Assembly: GCF_023101165.1 (NCBI RefSeq)
Contig: NZ_CP078076.1
Coordinates: 248,001 to 312,000 of the forward strand
DNA: 64,000 nt
From: Microbacterium sufflavum
GTDB lineage: Bacteria > Actinomycetota > Actinomycetes > Actinomycetales > Microbacteriaceae
Direction of reading: 5' to 3'
Each line of letters begins with the position of its first letter. The stretch's first letter is position 1. The position numbers and the translations under genes were made by a program. This document shows positions 1 through 8,633 of this stretch, in pieces. The notes beneath the pieces are model-generated. The model had not been told where the DNA came from and made no database searches. It saw only the letters and a list, made by a program, of their open reading frames with translations.

Positions 1-24
1 GCGCGCTGCGGCGATCCGGGCGGG

Positions 25-1398
25 TCACTCGCCCCGCGACACCCGCACCATCTCCTCGCGCGGCACGACCTTCACGCGGGCGCGCTCGTGCGGGGCGCCC
101 AACGCGATCTCGTGCTCGTCGAGGCGGTGCCACCCGTCGAGGTCGGTCCACGCGACGCCGCGTTGGGCCAGCAGCGCCGGGATGGCCTCCTCCGACGGAT
201 CCTCCGGGTGCCACCAGGAGCCCTGGTCGTTGATGACGTGCCGCACGGTCTCCATGGCGTCGGACTTCGTGTGCCCGATGAGCCCGACAGGTCCGCGCTT
301 GATCCATCCCGTCGCATAGACGCCGGGCACGCGCTCGTTGGAGTCCTTCGCCAGCACCTGGCCCTCGCGGTTCGGGATCACGCCGTGCTTCTTGTCGAAC
401 GGAACACCGGGGAGCGGGGAGCCGAAGTAGCCGATCGCGCGGTACAGCGCCTGCACCGGGACCTCACGGAGCTCGCCCGTGCCGATCGCGCCACCCTGCC
501 CGTCGGGCTTCGTGCGCTCGTACACCAGGGCGGCGACGCGGCCCTGGTCGTCTTTGCGCACCTCGACCGGCTTCGCCCAGAAGTGCAGGTGCAGGCGGCG
601 CGAGGCCGTTCCCCCCGCGTTGTTGACGGAGTCGCGCTTGCGCCACGACTGCAGGATGCGGTCGATCACCATGACCTGCTTGTTGCTGGCGATCGCGTCG
701 CGCGCCGCCTCGTCGTAGTCGAAGTCCTCGTCGTACACGACCATGTCGACGTCGCGCAGTTCCCCGAGCTCGCGCAGCTCCAACGGGGTGAACTTGACCT
801 GGGCCGGACCGCGACGACCGAACACGTGCACGTCGGTGACAGCGCTCGCCGCCAGCCCCTCGTACACGTTCTCCGGGACCTCGGTCACCAGCAGGTCCTC
901 CGCGTGCTTGGCCAGCATGCGCGACACGTCGAGCGCCACGTTGCCGTTGCCGAGCACCGCGACCGACTCCGCATCGAGAGGCCACTCGCGCGGCACGTCG
1001 GGGTGGCCGTCGAACCAGCTCACGTAGTCGGCGGCGCCGTACGAGCCGACCGCATCGATGCCGGGGATGTCGAGGGAGGTGTCGCGGATCGCGCCCGTCG
1101 CGAAGATCACCGCGTGATAGTGCCGCTTGAGGTCGTCCAGCGTGATGTCCTCGCCGAAGCGCACGTTGCCGAACAGGCGGATGTCGCCGCGGTCGAGCAC
1201 ATCGCGGAGGGCCGTGATGATGCCCTTGATGCGCGGGTGGTCCGGGGCGACCCCGTACCGCACCAACCCGTAGGGGGCCGGCAGCTGCTCGAACAGGTCG
1301 ATCGAGACGTCGAACTTGCGCTCGGCCTTCAGCAGGATGTCCGCGGCGTAGATACCGGCGGGGCCGGCGCCGACGATGGCCAGTCGGAGCTTGGTCAT
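25..1398 (-). CDS. fprA: NADPH:ferredoxin reductase, FprA family
   Basis: This 457-residue flavoprotein should move electrons between NADPH and a ferredoxin in the cytoplasm. The FAD-binding glycine motif GAGPAG is at residues 10-15, and a second dinucleotide site GNGNVA, typical of the NADPH site in the adrenodoxin-reductase-like FprA group, is at 150-155. The length matches FprA of mycobacteria (about 456 residues). I chose the ATG at 1398 because AAAGGA lies 6-11 bases upstream and the FAD motif then begins at residue 10. The longer reading frame up to 1557 adds arginine-rich, non-homologous sequence that overlaps the next gene. It follows the polyprenyl diphosphate synthase on the same strand with a 56-nt gap, so the two may be co-transcribed. 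The family is clear; the partner ferredoxin is not shown here. Confidence 0.92.
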   Translation of the reverse strand: MTKLRLAIVGAGPAGIYAADILLKAERKFDVSIDLFEQLPAPYGLVRYGVAPDHPRIKGIITALRDVLDRGDIRLFGNVRFGEDITLDDLKRHYHAVIFATGAIRDTSLDIPGIDAVGSYGAADYVSWFDGHPDVPREWPLDAESVAVLGNGNVALDVSRMLAKHAEDLLVTEVPENVYEGLAASAVTDVHVFGRRGPAQVKFTPLELRELGELRDVDMVVYDEDFDYDEAARDAIASNKQVMVIDRILQSWRKRDSVNNAGGTASRRLHLHFWAKPVEVRKDDQGRVAALVYERTKPDGQGGAIGTGELREVPVQALYRAIGYFGSPLPGVPFDKKHGVIPNREGQVLAKDSNERVPGVYATGWIKRGPVGLIGHTKSDAMETVRHVINDQGSWWHPEDPSEEAIPALLAQRGVAWTDLDGWHRLDEHEIALGAPHERARVKVVPREEMVRVSRGE

Positions 1399-1454
1399 GG
1401 AGGTCCTTTCGTATGCCGTCGCCGCCGTCACGCGGCGCGAAGCCGCGGGTCGCG

Positions 1455-2516
1455 TCAGCTCGAGCGCTCGGCGAGGGTCTCGGCGAATCGGGTCAATGCC
1501 TCGCGCACGGTGCCGCGCGGCAACGGCCGGAGGGCGTCGATCGCCTCCTGGGTCCACGCATGCGCGAGCTCGAGGGTCTTCTGCGTGACCGGGTGGTCGC
1601 GCAGCTCGTCCAGGGGGCCGTCGAGGATCGCGGGGTCGGCGCCGTCCGCGATGAGCGCGACGCCGTCGTCGATGCGGGCCGCCAGGTCTTCGGCCGTCGC
1701 ATCCTTCTGCGCCTTGAGCAGCAGGTAGGGCATGGTCGGCACGCCGGCGCGCAGGTCGGTGCCCGGCACCTTGCCGGTCTCCTCGGGCTTGGCCGAAAGG
1801 TCGATCACGTCGTCGAGCAGCTGGAACGCGACGCCGATCTTCTCGCCGTACACCCGCAGCGGCTCCTCGTACTCGGTCGGCGCGTTCGAGAAGATCACGC
1901 CCCCCTGCGTCGCCGCGGCGATGAGCGAACCGGTCTTGTCGGCCAGCACCTGGATGTAGAACGCGATCGGGTCGTCATCGGGCTGCGGACCGAGCGTCTC
2001 GTGCATCTGTCCGAGGACGAGGCGCTCGAACGTGTCGGCCTGGAGACGGATCGCCCGCTCGCCGAGCCGGGACATGAGCTGGCTGGCCCGGGAGAACAGG
2101 ATGTCGCCGGTGAGGATGGCGATGTTGTTGCCCCAGACCGCATGGGCAGCGGGCACCCCGCGGCGGCGGTCGGCGCCGTCCATGACGTCGTCGTGATACA
2201 GCGATCCGAGGTGGGTGATCTCCAGCGCCTTCGCGACGTCGATCACCTCGGGGGTGTTGCCGTCACCCAGCTGCGCGGCGAGCAGCGTGAGCACGGGCCG
2301 GATGCGCTTGCCGCCGGCCTCGTACAGATAGCGGCTCGCAGCGTCGGCCAGCGGATCGGCCACGCGGACGTCATCGGCGAGCCCGGTCTCCACGAGCTCG
2401 AGCCCGTCCTCGATCGTGCGGGCCACCCGGCGTCCGGCGGGGCCGATGAACACGCGATCGCTGAAGCCGAGACGGCTCGCCAGTCGCGAACCCGGGGGGT
2501 GGGGGCTCGAAGTCAC
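1455..2516 (-). CDS. Polyprenyl diphosphate synthase (menaquinone side chain)
   Basis: A 353-residue trans-prenyltransferase that condenses isopentenyl diphosphate units into the long prenyl diphosphate used by MenA. The GGKRIRP substrate motif is near residues 68-74, the first aspartate-rich motif DDVMD at 109-113 and the second, DDVID, at 235-239, all intact. The chain length cannot be read from the sequence; context with menG, menF, menD and menA supports a menaquinone tail rather than a short isoprenoid. The GTG start at 2516 lies six bases after a TAGGCT hexamer, so the mRNA is probably leaderless and the N-terminus well defined. It is divergent in role from menG but lies on the same strand 43 nt downstream of it. 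Confidence 0.93.
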   Translation of the reverse strand: MTSSPHPPGSRLASRLGFSDRVFIGPAGRRVARTIEDGLELVETGLADDVRVADPLADAASRYLYEAGGKRIRPVLTLLAAQLGDGNTPEVIDVAKALEITHLGSLYHDDVMDGADRRRGVPAAHAVWGNNIAILTGDILFSRASQLMSRLGERAIRLQADTFERLVLGQMHETLGPQPDDDPIAFYIQVLADKTGSLIAAATQGGVIFSNAPTEYEEPLRVYGEKIGVAFQLLDDVIDLSAKPEETGKVPGTDLRAGVPTMPYLLLKAQKDATAEDLAARIDDGVALIADGADPAILDGPLDELRDHPVTQKTLELAHAWTQEAIDALRPLPRGTVREALTRFAETLAERSS

Positions 2517-2522
2517 GCTCCC

Positions 2523-2528
2523 AGCCTA
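2523..2528 (-). promoter_or_regulatory. -10 element of the polyprenyl synthase gene
   Basis: TAGGCT on the minus strand ends six bases before the GTG at 2516, the spacing expected when transcription starts at the start codon. Confidence 0.65.
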
Positions 2529-2559
2529 CCCGCGTCGGATGCCGCGGTTTGCGCCGTGC

Positions 2560-3279
2560 TCACGCGGGCTTGCGCGCGCGGTGCAGGGCGACGATGCCGA
2601 ACGAGAGGTTGCGGTACGCGACGTCCTGCCACCCGGCATCGCGGATCCACGCGGACAGCCGCTTCTGGTCCGGCCACTCGCGGATCGACTCGTTCAGATA
2701 GTCGTACGCATCGCCGTTCGTCCCGGCCACCCGGGCCACCCGCGGGAGCACCTGGGCGTTGTAGAAGCGGTACGCCCCGCGGAACAGCTTGCCCGGCGGC
2801 GTCGAGAACTCGTTGATCACCAGGCGTCCGCCGGGCTTGGTCACGCGGTAGAGCTCGCGCAGGGCCGTCTTCGGGTCGTTCACGTTGCGCAGCGCGTACG
2901 ACATGGTGACCGCGTCGAACTCCCCGTCCTCGAACGGGAGGGCGGTGGCATCGGCCTGCACGAAGGACAGGTTGCGCATCGCTCCGTGCCGACGTCGGCC
3001 CTCCGCGAGCATGCCCGGCGAGAAGTCGGCCGCGACGACCTGCGCGCCGCTGCGGGCCAGGGACGCCGAGGACGACGCCGTGCCCGCCCCGAGGTCGAGG
3101 ATGCGCTCCCCCGGCTTCGGCGCCACGGCCCGGGTGGTGGCCGCGCGCCACAGGGCGTCGTTGCCGAAGGTCATGGCGGTGTTCGTGCGGTCGTAGCCCG
3201 CCGCGACCTGGTCGAACATGCCGCTCACGCGGGCGGGGTCCTTGCCGAGGTCGGCGCGGTTCTTGTCGTTCGAGGTCAC
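2560..3279 (-). CDS. menG: Demethylmenaquinone methyltransferase
   Basis: A 239-residue SAM-dependent methyltransferase of the UbiE/MenG family. It adds the C-methyl group to demethylmenaquinone, the last step of menaquinone synthesis. The SAM motif I reads LDLGAGTAS near residue 60, and the later ALRNVNDP segment is typical of UbiE. The GTG start at 3279 overlaps the stop codon of the upstream DUF402 gene as GTGA, so translation is likely coupled. Neighbours (polyprenyl synthase downstream, isochorismate synthase divergent) support menaquinone rather than ubiquinone, as does the actinobacterial background. Length is normal and I see no missing motif. Confidence 0.93.
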   Translation of the reverse strand: MTSNDKNRADLGKDPARVSGMFDQVAAGYDRTNTAMTFGNDALWRAATTRAVAPKPGERILDLGAGTASSSASLARSGAQVVAADFSPGMLAEGRRRHGAMRNLSFVQADATALPFEDGEFDAVTMSYALRNVNDPKTALRELYRVTKPGGRLVINEFSTPPGKLFRGAYRFYNAQVLPRVARVAGTNGDAYDYLNESIREWPDQKRLSAWIRDAGWQDVAYRNLSFGIVALHRARKPA

Positions 3280-3839
3280 GCGTTCAGTCTAGGCGCGAGA
3301 TCGAGCGCCTCCAGCCGGTCGAGCCAGACGTCGGCGGTGGCATCGTCGAACGGCGCGACCCTCGCCCGCACCCGCCCCTCCAGGTCGAGCGCGAGCGCCT
3401 CCAGGTGGGTCATGACGTCGGCCGGATACCCGTACACGACGCTGTGCTCGGCCCACTCGTCGCGGTCGTCGACCCAGGTGCCGCGCTCCCCCTCCACGCG
3501 CACGACGTCGAGGTCCATGTCGATCCCGACGGCACGCAGCGGGTCGTCCGACCACTGCACCTCCCACCCCAGGTCGATGTAGATGCGCAGGCCGCGCGGG
3601 TGCCGCCGGTTCACGGTCAGGGCGAAGTCGCGACTCGGCGGGACCAGCGTCACATTGGGCGTCGCGGCGTGGAACTCCGCCCCCGGGCGGGCGCTGTGCC
3701 AGCCGGCGGGCTGACCGACCCAGTCGCCCCAGTGATCGGCACCCAGGTAGACGCACTCGTGCCGCCAGTGCGGCGACCCGTCCCACTTGCGCCACTGGAA
3801 GACCATCTCGGTGCCGGGTGCGGGGCGCGCGTCGCTCAT
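3276..3839 (-). CDS. DUF402 domain protein
   Basis: A 187-residue soluble protein of the DUF402 family. The family includes nucleotide and phosphonate phosphohydrolases such as FomD, but the substrate of this member is unknown. The YIDLGWEVQWSDDPLRA and GIDMDLDVVR segments, in roughly residues 88-120, are the conserved acidic core that binds metal in characterised relatives. It starts at an ATG six bases after TAGGGT, a leaderless arrangement, and its stop overlaps the menG start, making a two-gene unit. A role next to menG is not obvious from the sequence. It is divergent from menF with about 54 nt between the two starts, and both promoters lie in that gap. Confidence 0.85.
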   Translation of the reverse strand: MSDARPAPGTEMVFQWRKWDGSPHWRHECVYLGADHWGDWVGQPAGWHSARPGAEFHAATPNVTLVPPSRDFALTVNRRHPRGLRIYIDLGWEVQWSDDPLRAVGIDMDLDVVRVEGERGTWVDDRDEWAEHSVVYGYPADVMTHLEALALDLEGRVRARVAPFDDATADVWLDRLEALDLAPRLNA

Positions 3840-3845
3840 CCGCCC

Positions 3846-3851
3846 ACCCTA
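3846..3851 (-). promoter_or_regulatory. -10 element of the DUF402-menG unit
   Basis: TAGGGT on the minus strand, six bases before the ATG at 3839. Confidence 0.6.
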
Positions 3852-3881
3852 CGACGCGGGATCGCCGCCGGCGCCGCGGCC

Positions 3882-3887
3882 TAGGCT
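3882..3887 (+). promoter_or_regulatory. -10 element of menF
   Basis: TAGGCT, six bases before the GTG at 3894. Together with the opposing TAGGGT at 3846-3851 it makes a compact divergent promoter. Confidence 0.65.
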
Positions 3888-3893
3888 GGACAC

Positions 3894-5147
3894 GTGCATC
3901 ACACCCACCTGGTCGTGGAGACCCGACAGATCGACCCGGTCGAAGACCTCCTCGCCTACGCCGACCCCGCACGCCCCCTCGCCTGGCTCCGCCGTGGAGA
4001 CGGGATCGTCGCGGTCGGCGAGCCGTTCGCCGAGATCCGTCCGACCGCCGAACCGGGGCAGACGCGTCTCGAAGCCCTCGCGACGTTCTGGCGGGGGCTG
4101 TCCGCCCAGGCCGACGTGACCGACCCCCTGGGGCTGCCGGGCACCGGGCTCGTGGCGTTCGGCGCCTTCACGTTCGATCCGTCGTCCACCGCCGACAGCG
4201 TGCTCACAATCCCCTCCCGCGTGCTCGGCCGCCACGGCGACCGGTTCTGGGAGACGCGGATCCGCCTGGCCGAGGACACCGCGCGACCCACAGCGCTCGA
4301 GACCCGCCCGTACGGTCCGCACTGGGCCGGTACGGTCGGCCCCGGCGCACAGAGCCCGCAGGGCTACCAGGACGCGGTCCGCGCCGCGCTCGAGCGCATC
4401 GCCGACGGGGAGCTCAGCAAGGTCGTGCTCGCGCGCGACCTGCGCGGCACCGTCCCCGCCGGGTCCGATCTGCGGCGCCTCGTGCGAGCCCTCGCGACCG
4501 GCTACCCCGACACCTGGGCGTTCGCGGTGGACGGGCTCATCGGCGCGAGCCCGGAGACCCTCGTGACCGTGCAGGACCGCACCGTCACCGCGCGCGTGCT
4601 CGCCGGCACCATCGGCCGCGGTGCCGACGCCGACGCCGACACGGCCGCGTCGACGCACCTGGCCTCCAGCATCAAAGACCTCGACGAGCACCAGTACGCG
4701 GTGCAGAGCGTGCTCACGGAGCTCCGCCCGCACACCAGGGCGCTGGCCGCGAGCGAGCAGCCGTTCCTCCTGAAGCTGCCGAACCTGTTCCACCTCGCGA
4801 CCGATGTGGAGGGCGAGCTCGAGGAGGGGAGATCGGCCCTCGACCTCGTGCGCGCGCTGCATCCGACCGCGGCGGTCGCCGGAACGCCCACGGCCGCGGC
4901 GGTCTCCGCCATCCGCGACCTGGAACCCTTCGACCGCGGGCGCTACGCCGGACCGGTCGGCTGGGTCGACGCGGACGGCAACGGCGAGTGGGCCATCGCG
5001 CTCCGGTGCGCGCAGTTCACGGCGACCGGAGGCGCGATCGCGGTGACCGCCTACGCCGGCGCCGGGATCGTGGCGGGATCGGATCCCGAGAGCGAACTGC
5101 TGGAGACCCGCGTGAAGTTCCGCCCCCTGGTCGACGCCCTGGCCTGA
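3894..5147 (+). CDS. menF: Isochorismate synthase
   Basis: A 417-residue chorismate-utilising enzyme that converts chorismate to isochorismate, the entry step to menaquinone. The C-terminal half carries the family core: SKVVLARD near residue 180, the IGASPETLV segment, LAGTIGRG near 240, and the closing motif VGWVDADGNGEWAIALRC followed by YAGAGIVAGSDPESE, which holds the metal-binding glutamates. The family also includes siderophore synthases (EntC/DhbC) and salicylate synthases; the adjacent menG and menD make MenF the best call. The GTG start is fixed by the -10 element just upstream. It converges on the PPK2 gene with only 15 nt between stop codons. Confidence 0.92.
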   Translation: MHHTHLVVETRQIDPVEDLLAYADPARPLAWLRRGDGIVAVGEPFAEIRPTAEPGQTRLEALATFWRGLSAQADVTDPLGLPGTGLVAFGAFTFDPSSTADSVLTIPSRVLGRHGDRFWETRIRLAEDTARPTALETRPYGPHWAGTVGPGAQSPQGYQDAVRAALERIADGELSKVVLARDLRGTVPAGSDLRRLVRALATGYPDTWAFAVDGLIGASPETLVTVQDRTVTARVLAGTIGRGADADADTAASTHLASSIKDLDEHQYAVQSVLTELRPHTRALAASEQPFLLKLPNLFHLATDVEGELEEGRSALDLVRALHPTAAVAGTPTAAAVSAIRDLEPFDRGRYAGPVGWVDADGNGEWAIALRCAQFTATGGAIAVTAYAGAGIVAGSDPESELLETRVKFRPLVDALA

Positions 5148-5162
5148 CGACCACAGCCCCGG

Positions 5163-6005
5163 TCAGCTCGCGGCCAGCCGCCTCTTCTCCGCCTCCACGT
5201 CGAAGTCGGCGACGGGCCACTGCGGGTCGATGTCCTGCAGCGCCGCGAGCAGCAGCTCCTGCACCGCGAGCCGCGCGTACCACTTGGCGTTCGCCGGCAC
5301 CACGTACCACGGCGCCGCGTCGGTCGAGGTGCGGTCGAACACCGTCTGGTAGGCCTGCATGTACTGCGGCCACAGCATCCGCTCATCCACGTCGCCCGGG
5401 TTGTACTTCCAGTGCTTGTCCGGACGCTCCAGCCGCTCCATGAGTCGCGCCTTCTGCTCCTCGGGCGAGATGTGCAGCATCACCTTGACGATGCGGACGC
5501 CGGAGGCCGCGACCCGCTCCTCGAACGCGGTGATCGCGTCGTAGCGGCGCTCGATCTCCGCGGCATCGGCGAGCTGCCGCACCCGCCCGATCAGCACGTC
5601 CTCGTAGTGCGAACGGTCGAACACCCCGATGAAGCCGGGCTCCGGGAGGCGCTTCTCGACGCGCCACAGGAAGTCGTGCCGCCGCTCCTCCTCGGTCGGG
5701 GCCTTGAACGCGGCGAGCGCGACGCCCTGCGGATCCACACCGCCGACCACGTGCCGGACGATGCCGCCCTTGCCCGCCGAGTCCATCGCCTGCAGCACCA
5801 GAAGCACCGCGTCCTGCGCCGTGCCGACCCGACTCTGCGCGAACAGACGCTCCTGCAGGTCGTTCAACCGCTCCAGCCCGGCGGCGAGGTCCTCCCTCCC
5901 GCGCGACTTGCCGTGGTCGTACCCCGGCGTGGCGTCCGGATCGACATCGGCGAGGCGGAAGCCGGGCCCCACCCGCAGGTTCTGAGTCCAGGTGTGCGCG
6001 TTCAT
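5163..6005 (-). CDS. ppk2: Polyphosphate kinase 2 family, class III-like
   Basis: A 280-residue kinase that transfers phosphate between polyphosphate and nucleotides in the cytoplasm. The Walker A-like motif AMDSAGKGG lies near residue 70, and the Walker B region with FDRSHYEDVLIGRV near 130, followed by a lid helix rich in arginine. The conserved block KHWKYNPGDVDER resembles class III PPK2 enzymes, which phosphorylate AMP and ADP, but class assignment by eye is uncertain. I chose ATG 6005 because a CAGGAT hexamer ends six bases before it and because the protein then has the normal family N-terminus. It lies between menF and menD, but no functional link to menaquinone is evident. Confidence 0.9.
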   Translation of the reverse strand: MNAHTWTQNLRVGPGFRLADVDPDATPGYDHGKSRGREDLAAGLERLNDLQERLFAQSRVGTAQDAVLLVLQAMDSAGKGGIVRHVVGGVDPQGVALAAFKAPTEEERRHDFLWRVEKRLPEPGFIGVFDRSHYEDVLIGRVRQLADAAEIERRYDAITAFEERVAASGVRIVKVMLHISPEEQKARLMERLERPDKHWKYNPGDVDERMLWPQYMQAYQTVFDRTSTDAAPWYVVPANAKWYARLAVQELLLAALQDIDPQWPVADFDVEAEKRRLAAS

Positions 6006-6011
6006 ACGCAC

Positions 6012-6017
6012 ATCCTG
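6012..6017 (-). promoter_or_regulatory. Probable -10 element of ppk2
   Basis: CAGGAT on the minus strand, six bases before the ATG. The same hexamer with the same spacing precedes the genes at 41432 and 57101. It lies inside the 3' end of menD. Confidence 0.45.
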
Positions 6018-6021
6018 CCAG

Positions 6022-7704
6022 TCACCGCGCCAGCGGCACCTCGATGATCTGACGTCCGCCGTGCGGGGACGTGAGGGCCTGATCCAGCGCCGTCCGGGTC
6101 GTGACGCGCTGATACTCCCACCCGTACGCCAGCGCGAGATGCTCCAGGCGCACGCCATGCGGCGTGTAGAAGACCCGGTCGAGATGCGCGGACGGCGCCG
6201 ACGACGCCACCTCGAGCCCGTCGAAGATCGTGCCGCCGCCGTCGTTGCCGACGATCACCTGCAGCCGCGGCTCCTGCTCTCCGGGCGGCAGCAGCAGCGC
6301 CCCGACGTCGTGCAGGAACGCGAGATCACCCAGCAGCACCCGCGTGATCCCAGGGGCGCCGGCGGCCTGACTCGCGACCGCGATACCGGTGGCGGTGGCG
6401 ATCGTGCCGTCGATGCCCGCGAGCCCGCGGTTGGCGTGCACCGGGACCTTCTTGCCCGCCAGGACCTGGTCGGCCACGCGCACGAGCCGGGACGACCCGA
6501 ACACGAGGCGGTCGTGCGGCCACGTGGCCCGCCACACCGCGTCGACCAGCCGCTCGCGGTCGAGCGGGCGGCGGACGGCGTCGAGCTCCGCGCGGACGGC
6601 GTCGCGCCGGGCGGCGAGGTCGGTGGACGCGAGGGCATCGGCGTCGGGCGCCTGCTCGCTCAGGTCGACGGCCTCGGCAGCCGACGCCCGCATCCACTGC
6701 CCGAGCCACTCGCGGTCGGGCTCCCCCGGGGCCACCGTGACCGCCGCGACCGCGCGCGTGCGGTGGTTGAGGTCGAGCTCCTCCCCGCCGCGGCGCACCG
6801 CCACGACCTCCACGTCGTGGCGCGACAGCAGCCGCGCGGCCTCACGGCTCAGCGTGGGATGGCCGAACACGACGACACGCTCGATGCGGCCGCCGAGGTC
6901 GTCGCGGGAGAGCAGCCGACGGTAGCCGTGCACGAGGCGACGCCCGAACCGCGCGCCGCTCACGACCTCGGCGATCAGCGGCCAGTCCGCCGTGTGGGCG
7001 AGCTCCTCTGCGGCGGCACCCGCGTCGGCGCCCGCGAGCACGACCGTGCGCGGACCGCGCGGCAGCACGACCGGCTCGGACACGGCGGCGACCGGAACCG
7101 CGCCGTCGCGCACGTCGACCGGGGGCATCGCCCCGGACAGCGGCTCGCGCGACGGCAGGTTCAGGTGCACGGGGCCGGCGACGCCCGGGACGGCTGCGGT
7201 GTCGGCGACGCCCACGGCCGCGGCGACGCCCACGGCCGCGGCGACGGCCTCGGCCGCCAGACCCCGCCAATCGCCGTCGCCCGGCACCGGGGCGTCGACC
7301 GTGGCGCGCACCCACGGGTCGAACAGCCCCGGCTGGACGGTGGCCTGGTTGGCGCCGACACCGCGCAGCTCCGGCGGACGGTCGGCCGTGAGCAGCAGCA
7401 ACGGCACCCCCGCGTGGAACGCCTCCATCGTGGCGGGCAGGAGATTCGCGACCGCCGTCCCGCTCGTGCACACGACCGCGGCGGGCACGCCCGTCTCGCG
7501 TGCGATGCCCAGGGCGGTGAAACCGGCGACGCGTTCATCGATGCGCACGTGCAGCCGCAACACCCCGTCGTCGGACAGTCGCGCGGCAGCGAGTGCGAGG
7601 GCCTGCGAGCGCGACCCCGGCGACAGCACCACGTCGCGCACGCCGTTCGCCACGAGCTCGGCGAACAGGGACGCCGCGGCGTCCGTCGCGGGCGACGACG
7701 TCAC
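6022..7704 (-). CDS. menD: SEPHCHC synthase (menaquinone)
   Basis: A 560-residue thiamine-diphosphate enzyme joining isochorismate and 2-oxoglutarate to give 2-succinyl-5-enolpyruvyl-6-hydroxy-3-cyclohexene-1-carboxylate. The N-terminal pyrimidine-binding domain shows VLSPGSRSQALALA near residue 27 and the conserved glutamate region RIDERVAGFTALGIA near 54. The central part has the Rossmann-like domain, and the C-terminal ThDP domain has ANRGLAGIDGTIATATG and GDLAFLHDVGAL, where the GDL motif binds the metal. All expected parts are present. The GTG start overlaps the stop of the upstream PLDc_N gene as GTGA, indicating translational coupling. Menaquinone genes menB, menC and menE are not in this window. 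Confidence 0.94.
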   Translation of the reverse strand: MTSSPATDAAASLFAELVANGVRDVVLSPGSRSQALALAAARLSDDGVLRLHVRIDERVAGFTALGIARETGVPAAVVCTSGTAVANLLPATMEAFHAGVPLLLLTADRPPELRGVGANQATVQPGLFDPWVRATVDAPVPGDGDWRGLAAEAVAAAVGVAAAVGVADTAAVPGVAGPVHLNLPSREPLSGAMPPVDVRDGAVPVAAVSEPVVLPRGPRTVVLAGADAGAAAEELAHTADWPLIAEVVSGARFGRRLVHGYRRLLSRDDLGGRIERVVVFGHPTLSREAARLLSRHDVEVVAVRRGGEELDLNHRTRAVAAVTVAPGEPDREWLGQWMRASAAEAVDLSEQAPDADALASTDLAARRDAVRAELDAVRRPLDRERLVDAVWRATWPHDRLVFGSSRLVRVADQVLAGKKVPVHANRGLAGIDGTIATATGIAVASQAAGAPGITRVLLGDLAFLHDVGALLLPPGEQEPRLQVIVGNDGGGTIFDGLEVASSAPSAHLDRVFYTPHGVRLEHLALAYGWEYQRVTTRTALDQALTSPHGGRQIIEVPLAR

Positions 7705-8051
7705 GGGCGCGGATCCGCGGTGGGCGGCTCGTCGGTCTCCTCGTCCAGGCGGGCGAGCTCCTCCTCCAGACGGCGGATCCGGGCGTCCTGCTCCGCCTTG
7801 CTGATGCTGCGCAGGAACGCCGGATCGTCATCCGGGGCGAGCGTGCGCTGCACGCCCTGGTCGTTCGCGCGACGACGGCCGATCACGAACCAGAGGATGC
7901 CGCCGATGACCGGGATCAGGACGACGATGGCGATCCAGGCGGCCTTGGGCACACCCCGGTGCCGCGTCGGCGGCTGCACGGCGCAGTCGACGATGCTGAA
8001 CACCCAGAACACGGCGGCGAGGAAGCCGCCGATGATGAGTAGTCTCGCCAC
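7701..8051 (-). CDS. PLDc_N domain membrane protein
   Basis: A 116-residue membrane protein with two hydrophobic segments (about residues 4-24 and 40-60) and an acidic, probably coiled C-terminal tail. The pattern FWVFSIVDC...PKAAWIAIVVLIPVIGGILWFVIGR is that of the PLDc_N family, named after the N-terminal domain of cardiolipin synthases but here free-standing. Such proteins are common beside menD in actinobacteria, with no known biochemical role. The GTG start lies six bases after TACACT. Its stop codon overlaps the menD start, so the two genes form one transcript starting at this gene. Confidence 0.86.
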   Translation of the reverse strand: MARLLIIGGFLAAVFWVFSIVDCAVQPPTRHRGVPKAAWIAIVVLIPVIGGILWFVIGRRRANDQGVQRTLAPDDDPAFLRSISKAEQDARIRRLEEELARLDEETDEPPTADPRP

Positions 8052-8057
8052 CCTTCC

Positions 8058-8063
8058 AGTGTA
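8058..8063 (-). promoter_or_regulatory. -10 element of the PLDc_N-menD unit
   Basis: TACACT on the minus strand, six bases before the GTG at 8051. Confidence 0.6.
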
Positions 8064-8110
8064 GGCGTGTCCGCGCGGGCGGGGCCTCGGAGAGGCAAAG
8101 GCCCCGTTGC

Positions 8111-8116
8111 TAGACT
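8111..8116 (+). promoter_or_regulatory. -10 element of the 146-aa membrane protein gene
   Basis: TAGACT, nine bases before the ATG at 8126; the leader is at most two or three bases. Confidence 0.55.
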
Positions 8117-8125
8117 GCGCGGGTC

Positions 8126-8566
8126 ATGCCGCCTCTCGCGACCACCCGGAGCCCGCGAGCGCGCGCCGAGCGGATCCTGCTCGCCAGGGTCGTCACCGCC
8201 GTCGGCCTCGCGCTCCTCCTCGTCGTCGGCGCCTGGTCCACCGCGCACGGCCCCGGCGACAGCCACGCGACCCTGTGCCTCGCCGCCGGGACCTCCGCCG
8301 CGGAGGCGGAAACCACGGACGGCGCCCCCGTCGCCGCCGCCGTCGCCGTCGCCGCCCCGGAGGACTCGACCGGAATGGCCGCGGTCGCCTGCACCGCGGC
8401 GGCGCTGTGCTGCCTCACCCTGGTGCTGCTCCTCGGCCGCCGCATGCTCCGCGGACCCGGCACGCCGCTCGGCCGGACACCCCGCACGACCCCGCCGCTG
8501 CGCGCGATGCCCCGCCCGCGCCGGCTCGCCCCCTCCCTCGCACAACTGTCCCTCTCCCGGACCTGA
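8126..8566 (+). CDS. Small membrane protein, function unknown
   Basis: A 146-residue protein I cannot place in a known family with confidence; it resembles small actinobacterial proteins of the DUF6153 type. It has a basic N-terminus, one hydrophobic segment at about residues 20-38, an alanine-rich extracellular-looking loop with a single cysteine, a second hydrophobic segment near 92-110 containing ACTAAALCC, and a long proline/arginine-rich C-terminal tail. The second membrane segment has three cysteines within nine residues. It is followed after 67 nt by an exported thioredoxin-fold protein, so the pair may act together at the membrane, but this is inference. Confidence 0.7.
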   Translation: MPPLATTRSPRARAERILLARVVTAVGLALLLVVGAWSTAHGPGDSHATLCLAAGTSAAEAETTDGAPVAAAVAVAAPEDSTGMAAVACTAAALCCLTLVLLLGRRMLRGPGTPLGRTPRTTPPLRAMPRPRRLAPSLAQLSLSRT

Positions 8567-8633
8567 GCCGTACGACGACTCCGCGCCGCGCCCGCGGCAC
8601 CCCCATCCGTCGTACCCCTGTCTGGAGAACCCC

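Noticed and set aside
3849..4862. Minus-strand open frame opposite menF
   Set aside because: Composition is low complexity and there is no start signal. menF on the plus strand is complete with clear motifs.
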